From NCBI GenBank assembly GCA_032164295.1, contig JAJHTX010000009.1, positions 1,240,001 to 1,304,000 on the forward strand: 64,000 nucleotides of DNA, in the 5' to 3' direction. Source of the DNA: Inonotus obliquus (taxonomy: Eukaryota > Basidiomycota > Agaricomycetes > Hymenochaetales > Hymenochaetaceae). A model generated the notes under the pieces. It was not told the origin of the DNA, searched no databases, and saw nothing but the letters and a program-made list of their open reading frames with translations. The position numbers were made by a program, and so were the translations under genes. This document shows, in pieces, positions 35,062-48,112 of the stretch (positions within the stretch are counted from its first letter, which is position 1; the number at the start of each line of letters is the position of its first letter).

Positions 35062-36890
35062 GATGGTTTTCTTTTTGGTGGGGACGAGGAGGAGGGTAGA
35101 GTATGAGTATTGAGTATTGAGTATTGAGTATGACTAGAAGACTCTAGGGTTGAAAACTACATTGTATCTCTTTTGTACGCGATGTGATATCGTTGTTTGA
35201 TTTACATCAGATCTTTTCTATTTGTATTGCGTTCCCGGGTGATGATTTTATGTGCGTTAGTAAATGGATGCGTCTTAGACCCTTAGACCTATCATCTTCC
35301 CTTTGGCTTTTACTTATACGAATCAATCATGCTTTGGTTACGAAACAAACTGCTGCTTAGTTTTCAGATACTCCGCGTCGTACTCAAGCTTCACGTTTTT
35401 TTGGCGACTGAAAAGTGAAAAGAGTTATACATCGTCCAGAACTCAAACACGCTTGAACTCAATATTAATGGTCTTCCGAATCCACCGACCCCTCGACAAC
35501 AAGCATGAACTATATCCATCTCTCTCAATGGATATTTCCGGGGAAGAGTCTGTTTGCGATGTCATATTATAGGTACATAAGTCATAGACTCATAGTGCAT
35601 CATGATGGCTGCATTACTCGGAGAGTTGAGTTTGAGTTTGAGTTTTGTATCTATACCCATACCCAGAGAGTCTCTCAAAGCATTGGGGCATGGCATGGAA
35701 AACAGAAGGTACCGTACTAGTAAGTTGTTGAGTCAGTAAGTCAGTACCTGACCGATGTATATCGAATAACATCAAGCCAAATCTCATATTTCAAAATTGA
35801 CTTCCGATTCAACTTTCAATTTCAATTTATAAGATTTATTTCATTCCATTTGGATACTTGGATACAACACAGCGACAATGCGACAATGCGACAATGACAA
35901 ATCGGAGGGGGGGAAAGGAAAAAAGAGGTGCGAACATAGGAACATAGGAAAAAGACACTGAGAAATGAGAAATGAGAAATGAGAAACGAGAAACGAGAAA
36001 CGAGAAACGAGAAGCGAGAGATGGATAGCGATAAAAAACGACTACGAAGCGCGAAATACGAGATACGATTTGCGAGAACATGCGACGGTCGACGGGAAGG
36101 ATGAAGACAAGATCTTGTGATGGTAAGGATAGGGGTAAGGGTAAGAGCGACAAAGATGATAAATCAGAGAATCGAGTCGGAATCAGTCATACAGAGAGAG
36201 AGAAAGAGAGAAGATTGGTATGTAGCTATATAAGCTCGATGAAGCTCCAAGAAATAACATAGCACACGATAACAAACACGCACGAACGAACGAACGAACG
36301 AACGAACAAAAGGAAGGAAGGAAGGAAGGAAGGAAGGAAGAAACGATACAGTGACACTGAATGATATGAATTGACGAAACGAAAACGAAACGCGAATAAA
36401 AAGACAAAAAAACTCTGTAGAAAGTTTGTAAAGCGAGGAAACGAGAGATAGGATGACAGGTCGATAGGTCGATAGGACATATATAACTTTGTAGCTGCAC
36501 GGAGTTGTGAAGTGTGAAGTTATGAAGTTAAGAATGTAATGTGAACATAGTACACACTTGCTGCGAGAAAGTTGAAAGTTGGAAGTTGACCCGTTGGATT
36601 ATCCTGCCGTGGTTTGGATACTGGATGATGGATGATGGATGATGGATACTGGATGTAGTTATACAATGTACTTACGGTGTACAATTGTAGTACAATCGAT
36701 TGGATAGGAAATGGGAAATAGGAAATAGGAAATACAACGGAGAGTGCGATTAACTCTCATTCGTCTTCTTCGACCTTCTCCCTCCTCTCGTCTTCTAACT
36801 CGATCACCGACAACAACGACTTGCGACTTATCTATTCCACCCACAAAACCACCCTCTCGAATCCCAAAGGCGATAACTTTTTTTTCCATT
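35062..36890. other. Intergenic region with simple repeats
   Basis: Contains the 3' flank of the DAHP synthase gene and that of the convergent ankyrin gene. Short repeats are frequent, for example GAGTATTG units at 35103-35130, GAGAAAC units at 35975-36015 and ATGGATG units near 36625. No coding gene is supported. Confidence 0.55.
36283..36340. repeat. ACGA and AAGG tetranucleotide repeats
   Basis: About six copies of ACGA pass into about seven copies of AAGG after a short ACAA break. Confidence 0.9.
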
Positions 36891-39800
36891 TCACTTCCCC
36901 GTCAACCCCCTCACAAGCGACTTGACAACTCCAAACCTCGCTTTCGAAGGCGACCGACTCGATCCAGGCGAAGACGAAGATAACGAACCACCAGAAGCAG
37001 GCGAAATCGAAAACGCATCTTGCATCCCTATCCCTCCTATCCCCTTCTGTCTCTCTCTCCGAAAATGATGTCCCCCATATTGCCCTTGCTGCCCTTGCTG
37101 CCCTTGATGTCCGTGATGTGAACTCGACTGATGTGATTGAGAATGCGAATGCGAAGACGATGAATGAGGTGAATGTGATTGATTCCTTGGCGTAGTTTGC
37201 CGATGTTGATGTGCAGCAGCATCGACAACGGAAAATCCCATTTTTGAAAGTTTATGAGCTGCACCTGTTCGTCGAGTTGCTGGATTGGAACGAAGAGCGC
37301 TTGTGCTACCTCTTGCGTTATAGCTACCACCAATACTGACGCTGGCATCTTGTAGAGGAGCAGTAGCAACTCGTGTAAGTGGTACACCAAAGTCATCTGT
37401 TGAACCTGATGGGGATGGGATGGGATCGGGAGTCCGTGATCGGAAAGGTAAAGAAGGCCGCGTTTCGTCTAACGTATAACGTGTATACGGGCGATCGTGA
37501 TCCGCACCAGAGGGAGTAGTTGAAGTACTAGCTGACGGTGAAATCTTCGTACCCTCACCATCGGGAGTTATCTCAGGCGATTCGACAGGTGTAGCTGTTG
37601 TCTCAATTATCGAAATACCAGGTAACTTCTCCGATTCTTTACTGACATATAAGGGTGTCGACGTTGACCTTGAATGAGATTGTGCATGACCTGATGGAGA
37701 AGTACCCGGCGTAACGTTTGAAACGATCTCCTTTTCTGCCTGTGAACTCGTTCCGGCGGTATCTGTCGGGTTAAAACCCCAAGATGCCTGTGGAGCGCCT
37801 TCCGCAGTATGCGGACGCTTGTGTTTCGGCGCCTTTGGTGGAGCACCCCTTTGCCTAACACTTGACACACCTCCACCTCCACCACCAGCAACCATCCCAA
37901 CCGCATCCGTCGTCGCCCCTCTCTGTCTTAACGCCGCAACATCCCTCTTCCTCTGCGTCAACGCCATCCTCGCCTCTTTCGCAGATTGCGGATTCTTCAA
38001 ATCTACTCTTTCGACTTGAGCAGTGTTGTTATGTTCACCTTCTCCGTCAACGTCGGAATCATCTCGCATTGCCCACATTTCGCGTTGTTTCTCTCCGCGA
38101 GCGAAACGTCTTTCAAGTGCGAGGATTTCACCGTATGCTGCAAGTTGTGCGGATAAAGGCACTCCGGGACTTTCTGGTCCGTCAGCGGGGAGAGATGCGC
38201 TAGCGATGATAGCTTGTTGAGCACGGCGAACGAGCGCTTCTGCCTCTGCCAGATTGGAGATTCCCTTTAGGTCGAGGTCAAGGGGTAGAGGAGTGGGTGT
38301 CGTCGGAGTAAGTAACTTCTTCTGTCCCGTGTTCGATTGGGCGTCAACGTTGGTTGTATCGATTTCATCAAGTGAGGATGAAGGAGAAGTATGTAAGTAT
38401 ACAGCTTCACCTATCCCCTTCACTTCATTCTTAGCGTGTTGGACTGGAACCTCCGTATCGTTCTCGTCTCCGCTAAGCCCATTTGAGCGCAAATCTGTTC
38501 CAGGGCTCGGAGTGGTGATATTCGTCAACGCAGCCGTACTAGACTCTCCACTTTGACTACGCTCGCTTCCATCAGTTTCCTCACTCGAGAACGACTCCCC
38601 CCTCGTACGCGACTCCACGTCCCTCTTTCCGCTCATGCTCCTCTCAGTTGTTTCCGCGGTTGTTGTATCGTCTGAAAGACGATATTGAGTCGCACCGGAG
38701 GTTTCAGACGCCACTGAGATGGGAGTTAGAGGAGGCGGTCGATCAATGCTGAATGGGAACTCCTTATGTTCGTGTTCATAAGCGTTACTTCCATTCTCAG
38801 GCGGTCCAGACGACGAGGACGCAGTTGAAGCAAACGAAGCGCCCCTACCCCTCCCGGTGGTAGCATAATTGTAGCTCCCAGCTTCTGCTGCAGGTGATTC
38901 ATCAAGCCCCGCATCTTCGAACTCCAGCATCCCTGAAGTTGTAGACTCCGGCGGGTCGATACTCGTTCCATAGTCTTCTTCCTCCTCTTCGTCTTCATCT
39001 GATCCATACGAATGCTCATGTCTAAGCGAGCTCGCACTTCTCGTCGCGCGCAGTCTAATGGCAGAGGTATTCGCAATTGGCGTTCCCATTCCCGCTCCCC
39101 AACGAGGTTCCGGACTTGCGCTTGATGAAGGACTCGCGGAAGATGCCTCGAATCGAAGAGTTCGTGTCCCGCTTGGTGTACCCGCCCCGCTTGAACTTTG
39201 TGAGGACGATGAACGATTGTGTCCCCTCAGGATACTTGGCCGTGCGTGAAGCCGAGGCGAAGCTATAGGTACATCTCCATCGACAACTTGGAGATCATCT
39301 TCATCGTTCTCGTGCTCAAAATCTTCTTCGATATGTTCTTGAGAAGGTGGTAGTTCAGCAGGTGGAACAAGTGGACTTCGCGGAACGGTGAATGATCCTG
39401 CACCCTCACTTCCCATTCTTGAGCGATACCACGATCCGGGTCGAGCTGTTCCTCCAGCCATCGGCGACGGTGACGAAGCGAAAGATGCTGATAAAGGTGA
39501 GGCAGGCGGCGACGCAGTTCCTCTCGCGCCAGGATTCGCAAGCGAATGATGGTAAATCGGCGCAGACGAATTCGAGAATGAGGTAGACGCAGAACCAGTA
39601 CCCGAACCAGGTTCACTTCCGCCTGCATTCGGAGCTGCATTCGCATTCGAATCCCCTCCTGCTCGTCGGAAGAGGTTTCGCAACGAAATCTTGCTACTCA
39701 ACTTCCGCGCCGTGATCGTCCGCGAATTACTCGCATCTGCATTGGGGTTCGGATAACCACTCGAGGAGTTCCCATTCGGCAACATCCCGCCTCCACCGAG

Positions 39801-41483
39801 CCGACTTCCGTTAACTCCGTTGCCGCTAATAACGGTCCCATTTCCGTTCGTGATCATATTTCCACTCGAACTCGGGTTCCCCGCATTCGCGTTTGGATCC
39901 ACATCTTGCCCCGCATCAGATCCCGCGGACCTTGGTCTACGTTTCCGGCCCGACAAGCGACGTTGAAAAGGCGACGCGGGTTCGTTGAATATATGTGGTA
40001 ACGAAGGTCGTCGATGCCCCGGTACTCCGGCGCCGACTCCGAGATAGTCAAGCGGGTTCGGATACAAATTTGATGACGTCGACCCTGTGCTTAAGGACGG
40101 TCGGAATGCATACTCCCCAAGGGCGCGCTGGGAAGGTGACGGCGACATACTTGAGTTCAAACCGCTCATGGAACTCGATTGCGACGCGGGTTGAGCCTGG
40201 GACTGGGCTACGGATTGCGGTTGTGACTGAAGGTGCGAAGTAGAGTGTGAATGCCCGTGGTGGAACAATGCGTGTAAATGCGAGTGAGACGGAGAACTGC
40301 CATGCGAGTGCGAGTGATGATTGGAATGCAAGGGAAATATCGAATTTGAGATTGAATGAGGGTATGCCGCAGCTGAGGGCGAAGGCGGCGACTTGTCCCG
40401 CTCGCGTAATTGTCCATGCGAGCCGTGATGATGCAACAGAGGTGTCTTGAACAAATGCAGTGCATTGTCAATAGACCTCTTCATCTGCAATCTCTTTGAC
40501 CCGCTCTGTATTAATTCCGCGATTTCACAACCATCTCTCTCCCTGACGTTCGACTTTCCCATCTCACTTCCGATCGCCGCGCTCTTATCAACAGATCCGC
40601 TGGTTGACGCAATACCTGAACCGGAACTATCGTCTCTCCCAGGTTGCACGGGGGGCAGGTCACCCGCTCTCCCTCCGCTCCAAGCAGCAAGTATATCTGC
40701 ACATTCGACCCAACCGTTCTCACGGGCAAGCATCTCGGGCGTCACGCCATGCTTATCTGCGCGATCCGGGGCTGCACCGTGCGCAAGCAATAGCCGCACG
40801 ACACCCATGTGACCGTTAGCAGCGGCAAAGTGGAGTGGCGTCGAGCCTAGAGATTACGTTTGACATAATGTCAGCACGAATATTGTCAAAAAGTATTTAA
40901 TCGGAATATCCGACAAAGCAAACTCGACGAAACCAAATTTGTCACGTTCAACGCATCGTATACGGGATCTCATTTACCAAAAAGAAACCGAAGCTAGAGA
41001 TAGCACTCACCACTAGCACCGACGGCCAATCCGGATGACTTGTGTTTCTCATTCGAGTACCTGCGGGGTATCCTATCGTGCAACCGCAGCCTTATCAGAT
41101 ATCCCGATGCAAACGCAAAGTATCCACGGTAATAATCTTACCTAGGAGCATTTACGTCCGCACCCTCATCAATCAGATATTTCACGACCACCTCGCTTCC
41201 ACCGGCACATGCGGCGTGGAGGGGTAAGACGCCGTTCAGCACGGAATTGATGGGCTGACCATGGCTCAGGGCGAACTCGACGAGTCCAAGGTTCCCTGAT
41301 GCCGCTGCAAAGTGCAGGTCATATTGAGGGACTGAAAGAATAAAATTTATCTTAGTATTTGTTACTTGTTATATGCGATAGAGGGAGAGACAGATGGCAA
41401 GGACTAGAGGAAAGGGACGTACACTGCGTTGTGACGTTGTATCTCGCCTCCGCTTTCTGTTGAATGCGCGAGGTTCCCGGCAT
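36891..41483 (-). CDS. Ankyrin-repeat protein with long disordered tail
   Basis: Four exons join in phase: 41423-41483, 41142-41331, 41011-41060 and 36891-40846, coding 1418 residues from ATG 41483 (MPGTSRIQQKAEARYN). Residues about 20-160 hold ankyrin repeats: YDLHFAAASGNLGLVEFALS, VLPLHAACAGGSEVVVKYLI, STPLHFAAANGHMGVVRLLL, and a partial one starting HGVTPEMLARENGWVECADI. The introns cut between and within repeats. The remaining 1200 residues are Ser/Pro/Gly/Asn-rich with His-Ser runs and acidic patches, with a likely short helix (LAEAEALVRRAQQAII and LALERRFARGEKQREMW) around residues 930-1000 and a basic C-terminus (FGVVKSLVRGLTGK). The repeats should bind a protein partner. No catalytic domain is seen, so the function is unknown. 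Confidence 0.85.
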
Positions 41484-44400
41484 AGTGTTATTCCTCTCCC
41501 TGCCAAATGCCGATCGACTTGCCATACACTATCGGCGTCGTAGTGGTCGTCGTAGTGGTGGTATGTGTCAACCTTGTCTGCTGAGGGATCAAGCGAGAGG
41601 ACGACGGAAGAGATGAGGATGGTAGTGACGAGATGATGGAACAAAGGAGGGGAGCAACACGCAAAGGCCAGGCCTCTAGATGAGGAATCAGATGGCGAGA
41701 GAAGTATTTAGGTTCGGGGAAGGGATAAATATAATATAGACCAATAAGAGTCAAGCGTGTCTTTGTTCGTCTACGCCGGGTGCCTGCGCAATGGCGAGTG
41801 AAGTGATTGATTGCCTGGGTGATGAGGGCCGAGCAAGACGAGACGAGGACGAAGAGGAGAGGTAGTCTTTGTCGGACGGAGGACTGGCACGTCCGAGCCG
41901 GTAGCGGTCCCAATCCAGAACAGAAGGAGCGCTAGCTGCTTGTCAAACAGTCCGTGATGATAGGAATCTTGTTCACCTCCTACGACGACCAGATGTCAAC
42001 GACGGTGAATGATGCAGGACGAGCAGACGCAGTGCTCACCGTTGTTGATGTACGTGGAGGGAGGTAGTTGTGTGTTGTGTAGAGGATGGGGAGGACACTT
42101 ATTGTAATATTATGTAATAAAGTTCATCTTGCCGTTAAAATCTCACGATTACATCATCACTGCCACCATCAACCCTTTCTTTTTCTTTATTTTTCTTTTT
42201 GTTGTCCCGTCATCTCTCTTGTTTGCCAAATCAAAAATCCCCTTGGCACTCGGTGCATTTCTCACATGGGCCTTGATTGCAGTTGTGATGGATTCTAGGT
42301 TTATACCACGCGCTTGCCCTTGATTTATTCGAGTCGGCGTCAAGCTTTTGAGCTTGTGATGCACTAAAGTGGACTTGAGGCGCTATATTTTATGTACTTC
42401 CCGCCAACCTTTCATTATTTTCTTGAATTGCCTCGGAAAGTTAGTGGATTCTGTCCCCGATTCGGGTGGGATCTAAGTCAGGGAATTTATCGAGGAGTCG
42501 ATGCTTCGGGTCGAAAATCGTCCGGCTAGCCGATCAACAAACCTCCGAGGCCGAGAAAGTATTTCATTTTATCCATAGATTTACCTGTTTATTTTTACTT
42601 TCCTCCTTATTCTTTAGCCATACGCCACACCACGTTCCAGCTACTCTCTCTCCGCCCCTCTGTATGTGTATTATTGCCATCATCATCGCCAAGTAACCGC
42701 GAGCGCTCATCTATACCTATGAATTACCCTAGATGCATGAACATGCGCTTGTAAACTATACTGCATGCATCACGGCCACGCGCATGTACAATGTGCATCG
42801 GTTGGATGAACTAGGCTATCTTGAAGATACAAACGGTCAAGACACGCAAACAATCTCGAACACGTTCTGATCTATCGTTCGTCTAGAGCTTGGGTCTGGT
42901 TCCGATTCAAGGAACTCTTGTACTCGTGAGTAGGTTCTTTTGCATCGTGTGTACCAGTAATCGAGCCAAGTACTACTGTATCTATACGCACAATGCATAC
43001 GCTTCCCGCAGGATGGTCGAGCTTACCCACTTGCTCTACCCTAATATCCACATTCGGATTATCTTTCCTCTTCTCCCGCTTTCCCGCGTTCGAATATCTG
43101 GTCATACGCACGTACGCATGTGAGCACCTTCGAATAATCCCACCCTATTCCTAACCTGGAACGTTGAGTTCGTGGACCTCCTATGATATTGAATAGAAAC
43201 TCGGTTTCTTATCTAGCCGAGAGATCTTCCTAATCTTTGCCCATTCAACTTTCAACTTTCAACAAATGTATCACTCTATCAGGTCAGGATGACGACCAAC
43301 TCTCGCACAATGCCCGTACAGCGCATACCTACGCATAGAGTCATATGCATGCGCATCTGCTCTCATTGATATCCGACCCTTCAACGAACGACCTGGTGAC
43401 CTGTTCATCTCACTGGTCGCTACCTCTACATTCATGCTTCAGCTATACAGTGCGCGCGTCTCTCGGTGTAATAATAATATTAGTGATTGATATATTCGCT
43501 TCCTGCCTCCTGCCTCCTGCCTCCTGCCTCCTATCTCTCGTCTCTTATCTCCTGCCTCCTTAATTAGTTGGTACTCCTATTTCTGGCTTGGATGCTATGG
43601 AAGCTATGGATGGCTTGATGCTTTAGATGCTTTGATGAGCGGATACGAACAGATGCGGAGGTGCGGCTGCGGATGTGGTTGCGGATGTGGTTGCGGGATC
43701 AAACTTCAAATGCTTCGAGTGCTGAATGCTGAATGCTGAATGGTAATGGTTAGGTTGGTTTGGAATAGAATGGAAACCGTGACTAGTACTGAGAATCCAA
43801 GGATCAAAGACTAACTCAGGCCTCAGGCTGACGACTCGGATACAGAAACCTTCTAGTAATACAGTAACTTCAAGTTGAACACGAACGTGGAACTGGAGGG
43901 GTACTAGTCGTCTTTGGGGGGTCATGCATATGCCTTCACTAGCGAGTCTCCGAACGCGTTCTCGTGTTTATTGAAATGCATATGGATGATATCCACGGGT
44001 TATGTTGATGCTTGATGCGGGGCTATGCGGTCCCCCCCCCCATCGTCTGCTCTCCATAGTCCACCATCCACCATCCACCATCCACATTCCGCTCAACGCT
44101 ATCGAGTTCATTCCGGACATCCACGCGTTTAATTTTGATTATTGATCTTATCATCATTTTATCATTACAACATTACATCGTTATTGATTTATAGGTAGTA
44201 CTGAGTATTGACTATGACTACTGACTGAAAACTGAAAACTGAAGCCTGAAGACTGACTACTGGCTACTGGCTACTGGCTACTGGACTGGACTGGAAGGGG
44301 AACGCTTTGCAGACTCGGAGTCACGGTGTGCCCTGTATCACTGGAGTCAAGATGCCGATGCCTATTTTGTACCTATACTACTCAGGCCGGTATACATGTA

Positions 44401-45700
44401 CATATTGAAAATATTATCGACCCCTTATTCTTTTCGAATTGATTCGAGATTTGAGATAGGAACTTGGAATTGGGGTTGTACTAACAGCTAGTACTAGTGT
44501 AGACGTTGTGAATATTCCGGGTAGGGACATTCGTCATTCCTCCATTCCTCTGACTGTCCTCTTGTCCCTCTGTTCCACTGTTCCACTGTCCTTCTGTCCC
44601 TCTGTCCCTCTGTCACTGTAGTAAACGAATAAATGCTTCCGCGCTTCGCACGTCCGCTCCCGTGCCTCTACAACCGTGAGTAACCGTTCCTCAGGCTGAC
44701 ACAATCCACTATCCTCAATCCTCAATCCGCAATCACAATCCACAATCCGCTATTGACGATCCTACGTTACTTGAATGAGCTGTGAACATCAATATGAATG
44801 TCATGATTATCGGACACGACACGACGTGAGTGACTTGGATCGCTCAAAGGCACTAATATGCATGGCAACACCAGGTATTGGCAGTTCAAAGGATGACTGC
44901 GGACGTGATGGTATCGAATCGTGAATCATGAATCGTGAATCGTGAGTCATGAGTTATGAATTATTTACTACACGTATAATCATCGATAGATGGGCTGTTT
45001 GGAGCTATAGATACAGGATATATATACGATATACGATAAACGACATTAATCGTGATCCGTCATGTACACTATATCACCGTATCACTGTACCACAATCAAT
45101 ATTTATCGATGTATCTGTATCGCTGTAACAGGTTACGGTATCAGATCTAGAGCCAGCGGACGGACGTGATAGGCCCGGGCATGTACAGCAGATCGCGTTT
45201 CATTGTTCGGCCTCAGCATCATCCATGCCTATATCTCTACATACATACATGCACTATACACGGAAAAAACACGGAAAAAGGTTATAAATACATGCGCAGC
45301 GAGTAAACATCGAGGTCGACAGCTTACAGTCAAGAATATTAATGACATGTGGAATTCTATCCGTTCAACGTTGAGTCAATAGACGGTAGTGTGCATGGAC
45401 TGAATGGCTGAATGACTGCATGACTGTTTCCGCGATGGGTCTGTGATTCCCTGATTCGTGATATATAGGCAGTACTGTTGTCGATGGTCGATGGTTACCT
45501 TGACATTTAGTTGAATCGGATTCAGGTTGACTTAAAGGTTTGGCCCTTTGGGTGACTCGGAGACTATGTGTTTCGATTCCTGGTGTGACGCGATGAAGTG
45601 AGATGCGATGCGATGCTTCATGTTGGGAGTGATAAGTGTGCCGATGGGATCGTAAAGTACAAGTAAGCGACCGGCGTTCAACTTCGTTGTTCCTCGTTGA
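41484..45700. other. Gene-poor, repeat-rich stretch (first part)
   Basis: The first ~430 bp are probably the promoter and 5' UTR of the ankyrin gene. Beyond that I see no gene: open frames are short and many are driven by simple repeats. Notable are CCTCCTG units at 43500-43560, a poly-C run at 44031-44041, CTACTGG units at 44253-44283, and CTGTCC-type units at 44560-44620. The character is the same as at 1-3240. Confidence 0.5.
43500..43560. repeat. 7-bp tandem repeat CCTCCTG
   Basis: Four near-perfect direct units followed by diverged ones (TCTCGTC, CTTATCT). Confidence 0.85.
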
Positions 45701-48112
45701 ATCTATCATCTATTTTTAGTGATTTGTAGTATTGCGATCACCGTTTCGTTGTTGTATTATACAACCCAAGGTAAGTGCGCTGCAACCGTGATTCAAATCG
45801 GATCGATTGCTGCAGTGACATTTCTAACCTATGTATTCATCGTTTCCATGTTTGAGCTTGACGTGCATGTATTTGTACTGACCAGAATGAATCAGGAGTC
45901 TCGGTTGTTTGGAATATATCCATAGGAGGACAATAAGATTGGTAATGAATCTTCAACGATACAGGGTATGCATGGCGTGGCGCATCCGTCTATAAGCATA
46001 TCAGAGTTCATCCTGCGAGCGATGTATAACATAGAATGATTCACCTCACCAAGGCATAGCATAGTCAGCAATTTGAACGCTGCTTGGACGTTTCCAGTAA
46101 ACACAGCGTGTACAAGCTCATGTCGAATCGGGAATCCTGAATAGAGCGAGGGTGAGGTACAGTAGGACCATATGGTCGGACCATCTCTTATTCTCTTGGT
46201 CTAATCTTAGGTCAACTTACCATAATACCCTGGCGTCCAGGACCTTCCTGAGCAGCCTGGTCGCTGCAAAGTTCCGTGGACCAAGCTAGGCACGATATCT
46301 ATCGCAAAAAACCTTGGCCTGGTCCTGACAATACAGCAGATTAATGAATGCAAATGGGAATAATCCCCAAAACGCCAGGTAGACTAGGCGCAGATAGCCA
46401 CCGTGTTATCCCACGTGTGTCGCTGGTGGTCTTGGTACCGGTGTGGATTTGCTTCCGACTCTGTCGAGGACTCGGCTCGAGACCTTTCAGGGGGTGCATC
46501 AGATCATTCGATCTCGTCAACTCGAACTTGATGTTGCCTGACCTGATCAGCATCTCTCTCAACGATTGTGCATCGGGGATCGCTGATCGAGGGCGTAGGT
46601 GATGGGTGGACGAGGCTAGACGAGGCTGGACCACAACGGGTTCAGATCGGTGTGCCTTTGAGGAGATCGTCAATTGCGAAAAAACGGTTTAGTCCATCCA
46701 AAGAGGATCTTGGTGGGTCTTGGGTTGGTAGGCCCAGAGGTTTATTGAGTGCGTCGAGCGTGTGGTTCCGAATTCTAAGTCTAGAGTGTGGCTAGCATTA
46801 GTTTAGCATGGTTGGCCTTGTTTTCAAGACTGACAACTGACTACTGACGCGAAGCGTGAAGGAACGGGAAACGAGGGGATGTTCGGGTTCTTCGTCCAAG
46901 ATGAACAGTCTTTAGGGCATCCGCTGCTTCCGGGTCGTGATAGAGTCATCGCAATCACGAGCGTATGGCGGATACCAGTCCTAACAGAGAAATTCCGGAT
47001 ATGCGTTGAGGGCGATGACTCGGGTGGGCGGGTCGGGAAAGCACGAAGTAGTGCTATGTGTATGTAGTCGCGTCGCCAAAGTTAACTTTTCAAAATCCGT
47101 GGGAACAGAAGTGATCAGCGTCTTCTCAGGTCTTCTCCCTCCTCTTGTTGATTTTGATCCGTCGTTTTTATCGCTCGCAAGGTAGCAGACGGGAAGCTAT
47201 GAGTGCTGAGCGTACCCGGGCTACTCCTTTGTCTCAGCGTCAGTCGTCGAATGCATAGTCTTTGGTCATTGTCAAAGCATAATCAGAAGACTTTTATAGA
47301 GTCACCCTGGTGGGTCTTTCTTTCGTCCTTACTTACTCACAAGTCTAAGCGACCTCATAGATGCTCTTTGTGGCTTTGAGTACCATGATGGTACATATGG
47401 TACCTGGGGCGACCCTCGGAGTGTTTTTCAAAGAGTAATAGACGGCTGAGCGGCCTGGACCCGAGATGAACCCACCCCTACTTTTGCGACTTCGAGCCTC
47501 TTTGCTCAACATGCTTCATGAACCCACTTTTCAGCAGGGATTATTTTCACTTGTTGTTTAGACTCCTTCCAAGGCGAGGTAGGAGCTATAAGCTTTTGGC
47601 TGTGCCCCGAGTGCTATCGTCATGCAGTCTCTCTCGCGTAAGAGTCCTCACCCTTGTCGTAACGGCGAAGAGCAAAGTTGAATTTTGCTTTCTTACCAAC
47701 ATGTTGTTCTTCACAGGTCACCCGGGTACTCGGCACGAGGCCGACTTTGCGCATAAATCTCCCTGCCAGTACCAGAGATAGTCGCTAAACCCAAGGATAG
47801 AAAGAGTCACCATGCAATCCTACATCCTTTCCCTGCAATCGAGTCGCAAAACGTCAGCACGATTTTTTCTCTACCGCATATGGTAGACAGAGAAAGGAAT
47901 CGCGCAATGTTTGCACCTTCGAATTGTGCTACTAGCACATAAAGCCCGGTAGCATACGAAGGTGAGTGTGAAACGTAGTGCCAGTGTTGCGCAAGCGCAT
48001 TAGGACTTCCAGAAATCAGGTGGAGAGGGGACTTGTTTCTACTCTGCTCTACCCTATCCTACCCCCGCTGCACTGCTCTGCACCACCCTACCCTGCCCTA
48101 CTCTAGTCTACC
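45701..48112. other. Gene-poor stretch upstream of the kinase gene
   Basis: Open frames at 45719-45925 (plus), 46341-46673 (minus) and 46879-47067 (plus) are short. The minus one has no ATG start and no known motif. The pyrimidine-rich stretch at 48040-48110, with CTACCC/CTGCTC runs just before the ATG at 48113, is likely the core promoter and 5' UTR of the kinase gene. Nothing else is supported. Confidence 0.45.

Noticed and set aside
37037..39646. Several long open frames overlapping the ankyrin gene
   Set aside because: They overlap the 1418-residue ankyrin frame and follow its codon bias in other frames. No motifs.
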